Shown here: positions 4,378 through 9,843 of the stretch, in pieces
Layout of the letters: each line of letters starts with the position of its first letter
How positions within the stretch are numbered: position 1 is the first letter of the stretch
DNA from: Gammaproteobacteria bacterium
Lineage (GTDB): Bacteria > Pseudomonadota > Gammaproteobacteria > Pseudomonadales > Pseudohongiellaceae
Length of the DNA stretch: 9,843 nucleotides
Assembly (NCBI GenBank): GCA_002684935.1
Contig: NYWC01000121.1
Span: forward strand, 1-9,843
Direction of reading: 5' to 3'
The notes under the pieces: generated by a model
Database searches by the model: none
What the model was told of the DNA's origin: nothing
Seen by the model: only the letters and a program-made list of their open reading frames with translations
Position numbers and translations under genes: made by a program

Positions 4378-6798
4378 TTGAAAAAAGAAGTAACAATATT
4401 TAAAAACATACTTGAGACTGACGCTCCCTTCCATAGAGAAGTAATGTTTATACTCGAAAGAATAAAGCAAGGGAAGAATAAAGAGTTAGTCAAAAGCATT
4501 AGAGCGGAAAAGGATAAAACAAAAAGGAATGAACTTAAAAAAAGGTTACCTTCAATATGTTTCTCAGGAACCTTTAACAAGCGTGCTGACTCTTCTCTTG
4601 TCACTCATTCAGGATTGATTTGCCTTGACCTTGATGGGTATAAAAAGAAAAAAGATTTAGAAGAAGACAGGGCGAAATTTAAAAAAAGTAAGTTTGTTTA
4701 CAGCGTGTTTGTGTCGCCTTCAGGCAATGGCTTGAAAGTGTTGGTGCAGATACCTCCTGAGGCAGACAATCATAAAAAATATTTCAATGCACTTAATAAA
4801 CATTTTGCTTCCCCTTATTTTGATACAACCTCAAAGAATGTATCAAGGGTATGTTACGAAAGTTCTGACCCACAGCTTTATGTTAATGAACAAAGTAAGA
4901 TATGGGAAAAACTAGAAGAAGACGAATACCAAGAAAAGCATTTAGCACAAGGTCAACCTTTGTTAAAAATTACAAACGAAAGCAAGATAGTAGAGATACT
5001 ACTCAAGTGGTGGACGCTCAAGTACCCAATGTCAATAGGGAAAAGGAATAATAATGTCTATGTTATAGCCCAAGCTATGAATGAGTTTGGTATTAACAGG
5101 TCTACCGCTTCAATAATATGTAACAACTATGCAACCAAAGACTTTCCCACACGAGAGATAGAGACTACAATTAACTCAGCGTATAGCAAAAAGAATTTAC
5201 ACGGGACTAAGTATTACGAGGACACGGAGACCATAGATAATATAAAGCAAAGATTAAAAAGAGGAGAGCCAAAGAAAGATGTAAAGAATGATTTAAAGAA
5301 AACAAATATTCCTGATGAGACTATTGATGAAGTAATTAAAAAAGCAGAGGAGGGAAAGGAAGAAGAGTTTTGGACTAAGAACGAGAAGGGTGTTATAAAA
5401 ATAGTACCGCTGTTGTTTAAACGCTTTCTTGAAGACAACGGGTTTCACAAATATTCCCCTGAGGGAAGTAAGAGTTTTATCTTTGTTAAGATAACTAACA
5501 ATCTAATTGACCATACAAGCGAGAAGGAAATAAAAGATTTCGTACTTGATTACTTGTATCAACTAGAAGATGTGTCTATCTATAATTACTTTGCCGAGCA
5601 GACAAGGTTGTTCAAGGAAGAGTTCCTGACTCTTATTAATACCATTGATGTATATTTTATAGAGGACACAAGTGATACATCTTATTTATACTTTAATAAT
5701 TGTGCGGTTCAGGTACAGCAAGACAGGGTCAGGTCGATTGACTATGTGGATTTAGACGGGTATGTGTGGAAAGACCAAGTGATAGACAGAGCATACAAAG
5801 ATTGTATAACCACAGAGTGTGACTATCGAACATTTATAAATAATGTATGCAACAAAGATTCTAAAAGAAAACTATCAATGGAGTCAACGATAGGTTTTTT
5901 AATGCACGGACATAAGAACTTATCGTATTGTCCTGCCGTTATACTTAATGACGAGGTCATATCAGACAACCCTGAAGGTGGAACAGGTAAGGGTATATTT
6001 ATGAACGCTCTGAGCCACATGAAAAAGCTAGTTACAATAGACGGTAAAGCCTTTGCTTTTGAGAAATCATTTGCTTATCAATTGGTGTCAGCAGACACAC
6101 AGATACTTTGCTTTGATGATGTGAAGAAGTATTTTAATTTCGAGAGACTCTTCAGCGTGGTGACAGAAGGTCTGACTCTGGAAAAGAAAAACAAAGACGC
6201 AATAAAGATTCCATTTGATAAAAGCCCTAAGATTGCTATCACTACTAACTACGCAATTAAAGGAGCGGGTAATAGTTTTGCTAGAAGGAAGTGGGAGTTA
6301 GAACTTTACCAACATTATAATAAAAACTTTAGTCCTTTAGATGAGTTTGGGCAGTTGTTCTTTGGAGATTGGGATGATGATGAGTGGTGTGTGTTTGACA
6401 ACTACATGATTGAGTGTCTTCAGTTGTATTTAAAACAAGGACTCGTCGAGAGTAACTTTGTTAACTTGAAGATTAGACAGCTGTCCGCTGCAACATCTCA
6501 TGATTTTATTGAGTGGTGTGGTTTAATTAATGGACAGGAAGAGAATGACAAATTAAGTCTTGGATTACAAATACATAAAAATGAAATGTATTTTGATTTC
6601 ATCAACGAGTATCCTGATTACGGACCGAAGTCAAAGTTTACTATAAGCAGACAGAAGTTTTATAAGTGGTTACACGACTACTGTGTATTCAAAACAGGTA
6701 AAGAACCAATAGAGGGTAGAGACATGACAGGTAGGTGGATTCAATTACAAGAAGAAGTTAGCGAAGAAGAAGACAACGAAGAAGAGTTTATATTTTGA
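4378..6798 (+). CDS. Primase-helicase: VirE_N/BT4734-like primase plus SF3 helicase (806 aa)
   Basis: This is a two-enzyme replication protein. Residues about 5-178 are an archaeo-eukaryotic-type primase domain of the VirE_N/BT4734 group: LDLDG at 83-87 carries the metal-binding Asp84/Asp86, SPSGNGLK at 113-120 is the second motif, and Asp149 to Arg157 the third. A helical PriCT-like part follows at about 200-275. The C-terminal half is a superfamily 3 helicase: Walker A EGGTGKG at 533-539, Walker B ILCFDD at 576-581, motif C ITTN at 621-624 and a basic ARRK at 635-638. A winged-helix-like region (about 755-790) and a very acidic tail (791-806) end it. The start is TTG at 4378; an in-frame stop lies just upstream and no ATG is near. 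It should synthesise primers and unwind the phage origin. Confidence 0.9.
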   Translation: MKKEVTIFKNILETDAPFHREVMFILERIKQGKNKELVKSIRAEKDKTKRNELKKRLPSICFSGTFNKRADSSLVTHSGLICLDLDGYKKKKDLEEDRAKFKKSKFVYSVFVSPSGNGLKVLVQIPPEADNHKKYFNALNKHFASPYFDTTSKNVSRVCYESSDPQLYVNEQSKIWEKLEEDEYQEKHLAQGQPLLKITNESKIVEILLKWWTLKYPMSIGKRNNNVYVIAQAMNEFGINRSTASIICNNYATKDFPTREIETTINSAYSKKNLHGTKYYEDTETIDNIKQRLKRGEPKKDVKNDLKKTNIPDETIDEVIKKAEEGKEEEFWTKNEKGVIKIVPLLFKRFLEDNGFHKYSPEGSKSFIFVKITNNLIDHTSEKEIKDFVLDYLYQLEDVSIYNYFAEQTRLFKEEFLTLINTIDVYFIEDTSDTSYLYFNNCAVQVQQDRVRSIDYVDLDGYVWKDQVIDRAYKDCITTECDYRTFINNVCNKDSKRKLSMESTIGFLMHGHKNLSYCPAVILNDEVISDNPEGGTGKGIFMNALSHMKKLVTIDGKAFAFEKSFAYQLVSADTQILCFDDVKKYFNFERLFSVVTEGLTLEKKNKDAIKIPFDKSPKIAITTNYAIKGAGNSFARRKWELELYQHYNKNFSPLDEFGQLFFGDWDDDEWCVFDNYMIECLQLYLKQGLVESNFVNLKIRQLSAATSHDFIEWCGLINGQEENDKLSLGLQIHKNEMYFDFINEYPDYGPKSKFTISRQKFYKWLHDYCVFKTGKEPIEGRDMTGRWIQLQEEVSEEEDNEEEFIF

Positions 6799-8027
6799 AA
6801 TTTAGAGACTATCAAATAGAGATTATAGATAAGTCCCACACGGTTTTGGAGGCACACCGCTTTGTCTATCTTTCTATGGAGGTAAGAACAGGAAAGACGT
6901 TGACTGCTATGGGTGTGGCTAACAAGCTAGGTATAAAAAATCTTTTGTTTGTGACTAAAAAGAAAGCAATTAGTTCTATTTCCGCTGACTACAAGAAGTT
7001 AAACCCTAACTATGACTTGACTGTCATCAATTATGAGAGTCTACACAAGGTAGAAGGGGTGTTTGACCTTATGGTTTTAGATGAAGCTCATACACTTGGA
7101 GCGTATCCTAAACCAAGTAAGAGAACAAAACTTATAAAACAAATGGTATCCAAACAAAAGCCTTATGTTATCTTGATGTCGGGTACTCCCACTCCTGAGT
7201 CATTTAGTCAGATGTATCATCAAGTGTATGCGTGTCCATCGAGTCCGTTTAAACATCATGTTAGCTTTTATAAGTTTGCTAAAGAGTATGTCAATGTGAC
7301 ACAAAGGGTAATTAAATCTTTTCCTTTGAATAATTATGATGACGGGAAGCAATCAATTCTTGATGAAATGAAACCATACATGATTAGCTACACTCAGAAA
7401 GAGGCGGGATTTAAATCTCAGATAAAAGAACATGTCTTGAAGGTTAAGATGAGCGACCTAACTTATAGGTTTGTAAAAGAAATGAGGGAGCATAGTGTTA
7501 TTGAGGGAAAGAAAACGGATGACGCTATCCTTGGGGATACAGGAGTAAAGAAGATGTCAAAGATACATCAGCTGTTTTCAGGAACCGTGAAGTTGGAAAG
7601 CGGAAAAGGTATGGTAACTGACCTTTCAAAAGCTAAGTTTATACACACTGAATTTAAGAATCAGAAGATAGGTATATTCTATAAGTTTAAAGCCGAGTAT
7701 GGTGCCTTAAAACAAGTCTACGGGGATGGTTTAACTGATGACTTAGATGAATTTAATACCACGAACAAAAACATAGCTCTTCAGATTGTCAGCGGAAGAG
7801 AAGGGATTAGTTTAAAAAAGGCTGACTGTCTAGTATATTACAACATAGATTTCTCAGCTCTAAGTTATTGGCAATCACGTGACAGGATGACAACAAAGGA
7901 TTCTAAATCCAGTGATGTCTACTGGGTATTTGCAGAGAAGGGAATCGAAACAAGGATTTACAAAACAGTGACTAAGAAAAAAGATTACACGCTTCGTCAC
8001 TTCAAAAAAGATTTACTAAGTTTATAA
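6795..8027 (+). CDS. SNF2/DEAH-type superfamily 2 helicase (410 aa)
   Basis: All core SF2 motifs are present: FRDYQ at 3-7 (Q-like motif), EVRTGKT at 29-35 (Walker A), VLDEAHTLG at 94-102 (motif II), SGTPTPES at 129-136 (motif III), IVSGREGISL at 331-340 (motif V) and YWQSRDRM at 358-365 (motif VI with the arginine finger). The wording of motifs III, V and VI is closest to compact phage SNF2-like proteins. Such enzymes translocate on duplex DNA and remodel forks or displace protein. Translation starts at TTG inside the sequence TTGA shared with the primase stop, so the two should be made in step. The length is typical of phage members with no extra domains. Confidence 0.88.
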   Translation: MKFRDYQIEIIDKSHTVLEAHRFVYLSMEVRTGKTLTAMGVANKLGIKNLLFVTKKKAISSISADYKKLNPNYDLTVINYESLHKVEGVFDLMVLDEAHTLGAYPKPSKRTKLIKQMVSKQKPYVILMSGTPTPESFSQMYHQVYACPSSPFKHHVSFYKFAKEYVNVTQRVIKSFPLNNYDDGKQSILDEMKPYMISYTQKEAGFKSQIKEHVLKVKMSDLTYRFVKEMREHSVIEGKKTDDAILGDTGVKKMSKIHQLFSGTVKLESGKGMVTDLSKAKFIHTEFKNQKIGIFYKFKAEYGALKQVYGDGLTDDLDEFNTTNKNIALQIVSGREGISLKKADCLVYYNIDFSALSYWQSRDRMTTKDSKSSDVYWVFAEKGIETRIYKTVTKKKDYTLRHFKKDLLSL

Positions 8028-8029
8028 AT

Positions 8030-8242
8030 ATGAAAGAACAAAAATTAATTGAGATGATGAACAAGCTAGATAAGCTTGATAACATTATGAAAGAAGTCAT
8101 CAACGAGATGATGAAGATAAGAAGCCTATCAGTCGGAACCCTTGAAGCTCTTAAAAGAATGAAAGGTTATGACAAAGCCATCGAACAATTAAAAGAAGAT
8201 GCCGAGAAAGAAAAAGAAAAGGCAAAGGAAGAAAATAAATAA
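8030..8242 (+). CDS. Small coiled-coil protein (70 aa)
   Basis: The protein is almost entirely heptad-patterned helix: LIEMMNKLDKLDNIMKEVI near the N-terminus forms a Leu/Ile/Met stripe, and the last 20 residues are a Lys/Glu repeat ending in KEENK. It has no cysteines, membrane segment or enzyme motif. The ATG is two bases after the helicase stop, and the next gene is a VRR-NUC nuclease. It could be a dimerising adaptor between helicase and nuclease, but that is inferred from position only. Confidence 0.7.
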   Translation: MKEQKLIEMMNKLDKLDNIMKEVINEMMKIRSLSVGTLEALKRMKGYDKAIEQLKEDAEKEKEKAKEENK

Positions 8243-8255
8243 CTAACTTTATAAT

Positions 8256-8495
8256 ATGACCGAGCAACAGATTCAGACAAAGAAAATTAAAGAGTTGGAA
8301 GCTGATGGTTACTTTGTTTTAAAGTTAATAAAGACTAACAAGAATGGTATACCAGATGTTCTTGCATTGCACCCAGAGTATGGGATTGAGTTCTACGAAA
8401 TCAAAACCAAGAAAGGTAGAGTGTCAAAGCTTCAGGAGTACCGTCTGAAAGAACTGAGACAATATGGATTTACCGCAGAAATACACAGGGGATGA
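8256..8495 (+). CDS. VRR-NUC domain nuclease (79 aa)
   Basis: This is a minimal stand-alone VRR-NUC protein of the PD-(D/E)XK fold. GIPDVLAL at 31-38 gives the catalytic Asp34, EFYEIKTKKGRVSKLQ at 45-60 gives Glu48-x-Lys50 followed by the family's typical G-R-x-S-x-x-Q, and the last helix EYRLKELRQYGF leads into a final strand. Viral VRR-NUC proteins cut branched DNA such as Holliday junctions or flaps, often as homodimers, and the same domain forms the nuclease part of FAN1. Its place after an SF2 helicase matches other phage genomes, so processing of replication or recombination intermediates is the likely role. The length of about 80 residues is normal for phage members. Confidence 0.88.
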   Translation: MTEQQIQTKKIKELEADGYFVLKLIKTNKNGIPDVLALHPEYGIEFYEIKTKKGRVSKLQEYRLKELRQYGFTAEIHRG

Positions 8496-8808
8496 GCACT
8501 ACTATGAAATGGAAGAAACATTCCTAGAGGACCTTGAAAGTTTACCTTCTATTTATAGCGCAGGCATTATTATGCAGCTGGATAGATTAGCTGAGGAGAT
8601 GTATCAAGAAAACAGAATGTCTATGCCCACTAAAAGATTTGGATTAGTAGCTGGTGTAGTAGAACTAAAGAGTCCTTTATTTTTTAGTGTAGAATATTTG
8701 AACAGCAAGTCAATGCATCCACTGTTCTTTAAATTTAACGTCATAGACTGTGACGACTACTTAGATTACATTAACCTAAACAAAACTATAACTAATGATA
8801 AACAATAA
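8464..8808 (+). CDS. Unknown protein (99-114 aa)
   Basis: I do not recognise this protein. Residues 17-52 are an acidic amphipathic helix (EETFLEDLESL..MQLDRLAEEMYQ). The rest looks beta-rich with aromatic strands (LFFSVEYL, LFFKFNVIDCDDYLDYI). The ATG given overlaps the nuclease gene by 32 bases. An in-frame ATG at 8509, thirteen bases after the nuclease stop, would give 99 residues and no overlap, and the conserved-looking part begins there, so either start is possible. Its end overlaps the next gene by 14 bases. Confidence 0.65.
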   Translation: MDLPQKYTGDEHYYEMEETFLEDLESLPSIYSAGIIMQLDRLAEEMYQENRMSMPTKRFGLVAGVVELKSPLFFSVEYLNSKSMHPLFFKFNVIDCDDYLDYINLNKTITNDKQ

Positions 8809-9325
8809 TTTTAAAGACAGAACTAAATTAAAAGTAATAAGAAATGAGGTCATGTCTACATTCGACACCGATATTAGAACCAAGCGTAGGAATCGTAATT
8901 TAGTTTACGCTAGAGCTGTTTACTATAGGCTATGTAAAGATTTAACCTCACACTCTCTAGCTGAAATAGGTTCTTGTTTACGTAAAGACCACGCCACCGT
9001 GCTTCACGGTTTAAAAGTTTTTGAAGGTATTGTTTTTAATAATGACTTTTATTATGTCAATGCTTATGAGGAAATGTATGATAGACTAAAGGTTAATTAT
9101 TTTATCAACATACGAAACCAGAATGATTTAAAATCAAAATATTATAGGTACGTAAATCAAAATATTAATTTAAAAGAAAAGAATCAACATTTAAATTTTA
9201 TTATTAAATCACAATTAAAAGAAATCTTTAAAGAGTGCAGGGAGGAATATGGATACGTACCTCAAACAAGTTATCTCAAAGAAAAGTTTGATAAAATAAA
9301 TGATATGTTAGAAAAAATTTCCTAA
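8795..9325 (+). CDS. DnaA domain IV-like DNA-binding protein with coiled-coil extension (176 aa)
   Basis: Residues about 14-80 match the DNA-binding domain of the bacterial initiator DnaA. TKRRNRNLVYARAVYYRLCKDL at 29-50 parallels the [22 protein letters not shown] of E. coli DnaA, and TSHSLAEIGSCLRKDHATVLHG at 51-72 parallels its helix-turn-helix and RDHTTVLHA signature. The Asp, His, second Thr and final His that contact the DnaA box are kept; one Thr is Ala. There is no AAA+ ATPase. The remaining part (about 80-176) is helical, with a Lys/Asn-rich coiled-coil (110-150) not found in DnaA. It may bind DnaA boxes at the phage origin, recruit the primase-helicase, or compete with host DnaA; these roles are inferred. 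Confidence 0.82.
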   Translation: MINNNFKDRTKLKVIRNEVMSTFDTDIRTKRRNRNLVYARAVYYRLCKDLTSHSLAEIGSCLRKDHATVLHGLKVFEGIVFNNDFYYVNAYEEMYDRLKVNYFINIRNQNDLKSKYYRYVNQNINLKEKNQHLNFIIKSQLKEIFKECREEYGYVPQTSYLKEKFDKINDMLEKIS

Positions 9326-9328
9326 CTT

Positions 9329-9347
9329 TAAGTATCGAGTATACTTA
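9329..9347 (+). promoter_or_regulatory. 7-bp hairpin abutting a start codon
   Basis: TAAGTAT (9329-9335) and ATACTTA (9341-9347) are perfect inverted repeats around the 5-base loop CGAGT. The last base of the right arm is the A of the ATG at 9347. The structure could limit ribosome access or act as a small operator. TAACTTTA at 9323-9330 differs from the TAnnTTTG promoter box by one base but has no -33 box. Confidence 0.4.
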
Positions 9348-9577
9348 TGTCTTATAATGTGGATGATATAGATAAAATTTTAAGCTTTACTAGTTGGAGT
9401 AATAAAAGAAAAATCGACGCCTTATTTGAGATAGACGCTGACCTGTATTGCAATCAAGGAAAGGACTCCACTAAGACAGAGCTTGATACCACACACAAAC
9501 AATCACGTAAAATTTACAAAGCAGTTAAATCACTCGATGAGTATTGGGGCGGAATGATGCTAAGAGAAATAAAGTAG
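9347..9577 (+). CDS. Unknown protein (76 aa)
   Basis: I cannot assign a function. The product begins MSYNVDDIDKILSFTSWSNKRKIDALFEIDADLY, with Asp/Ile-rich helices, then a polar middle, and a helix QSRKIYKAVKSLDEYWG (about 52-68). It has a single cysteine and no membrane segment. From memory, proteins with this style of N-terminus occur in replication regions of marine bacteriophages, but I cannot confirm that here. The start codon is the first ATG after the DnaA-like gene, 21 bases downstream, and sits at the foot of the hairpin at 9329-9347. Confidence 0.7.
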   Translation: MSYNVDDIDKILSFTSWSNKRKIDALFEIDADLYCNQGKDSTKTELDTTHKQSRKIYKAVKSLDEYWGGMMLREIK

Positions 9578-9579
9578 CT

Positions 9580-9768
9580 ATGAATATCTCTCCACTAGAA
9601 AAGAAACGCATCCGTAATATAAATTATATTATGAATGATCTTCATGAGTCTGTAAACAATATATATGAACTGCTAATTGACCATGAGTACGGGGCTTTAA
9701 AGGGTGAGGTTTCTAAAATTAACGCACAACTTAAGACTATTACCGATTCTTTAGAGAATGAAATATAA
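9580..9768 (+). CDS. Small helical unknown protein (62 aa)
   Basis: From the ATG at 9580, two bases after the previous stop, the product is 62 residues, starting MNISPLEKKRIRNINYIMNDL. It is amphipathic and helical throughout, with a likely coiled-coil in the last 25 residues (KINAQLKTITDSLENEI). An in-frame TTG at 9544 would add 12 residues but overlaps the gene before it by 34 bases. The ATG is preferred because its spacing equals that of other junctions here. No domain is recognised. Confidence 0.65.
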   Translation: MNISPLEKKRIRNINYIMNDLHESVNNIYELLIDHEYGALKGEVSKINAQLKTITDSLENEI

Positions 9769-9843
9769 ATTCTCAAAGCCTCAATTAAACTTTATGATTG
9801 TCTTTATAATAAACGCAGTGATACTTTACGTTATCTTCTGGAA
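9758..9843 (+). CDS. Start of a small membrane protein (3' truncated by window end)
   Basis: The ATG at 9758 overlaps the end of the preceding gene by 11 bases and opens a frame that is still open at the window edge (28 complete codons). After a short basic and polar start (MKYKFSKPQLN) comes a continuous hydrophobic run FMIVFIINAVILYVIFW (residues 12-28), long enough to span a membrane, with the positive charges before it pointing to a cytoplasmic N-terminus. Only the start is seen, so the product may be a small single-pass protein, a holin-like protein or something larger. Confidence 0.6.
   Translation, partial: MKYKFSKPQLNFMIVFIINAVILYVIFW

Noticed and set aside
7639..7647. TTATACACA, a match to the DnaA-box consensus TTATNCACA
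   Set aside because: It is a single copy inside the helicase gene; about one such match is expected by chance in AT-rich DNA of this length, and no cluster or A/T-rich unwinding region lies next to it.
8062..8078. Inverted repeat CAAGCT-AGATA-AGCTTG
   Set aside because: It falls where the coiled coil encodes KLDKLD, and the repeated codons explain it.
1..9843. tRNA genes, CRISPR arrays, insertion sequences and attachment sites
   Set aside because: Both strands were read for these; no cloverleaf, regularly spaced repeats, transposase or integrase was found.

Overview
The window looks like the early/replication region of a tailed bacteriophage, or a prophage or phage-derived element, of a Bacteroidota host, probably a flavobacterium-like one. 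The evidence for the host is a textbook Bacteroidota promoter (TTTG, 19-nt spacer, TATCTTTG) at 1358-1388, A/T-rich start contexts such as TTAATTATG with almost no Shine-Dalgarno sequences, AT-rich DNA, and a primase of the VirE_N/BT4734-like group that is typical of Bacteroidota and their phages. The evidence for a phage is that every gene lies on the + strand, genes are tiny and tightly packed or overlapping, and the recombination-replication set is one found in phages. No capsid, tail, integrase or lysis gene is visible, so lytic phage, prophage and plasmid-like element cannot be told apart.

Layout. (1) 1-1247: the end of one gene followed by five small unrecognised genes (49-94 codons), probably an early accessory cluster. 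(2) 1248-1401: a non-coding region with nested inverted repeats and a T-rich tract (candidate terminator or structured RNA), followed at once by the promoter. (3) 1402-4284: a unit driven by that promoter, encoding a zinc-ribbon protein, two small unknowns, a degenerate DnaA domain IV-like protein, an unknown with a helical tail, an Erf/Sak-like single-strand annealing protein candidate, a RecE/Cas4-type PD-(D/E)XK nuclease and an 85-aa possible ssDNA-binding protein. (4) 4285-4377: a hairpin plus T7 tract inside the run of genes. (5) 4378-9843: primase-SF3 helicase, SNF2/DEAH-type SF2 helicase, a small coiled coil, a VRR-NUC nuclease, an unknown, a second and better conserved DnaA domain IV-like protein with a coiled-coil extension, two small unknowns and the start of a small membrane protein running off the window.

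How the genes may work together (inference). The RecE-like nuclease and annealing protein would form a recombination pair. The primase-helicase would prime and unwind, while the SF2 helicase and VRR-NUC nuclease would remodel and resolve branched intermediates. One or both stand-alone DnaA domain IV proteins could mark the origin or interfere with host DnaA. No DNA polymerase gene is present here, so polymerisation would rely on the host or on a gene outside the window.

The observations most worth checking are the two ATPase-less DnaA-like proteins, the structured region at 1250-1362 and its similarity to the start of the small gene at 399-548, the excess of the palindrome GTTTAAAC, and the terminator-like hairpin placed before the primase without a recognisable promoter after it.
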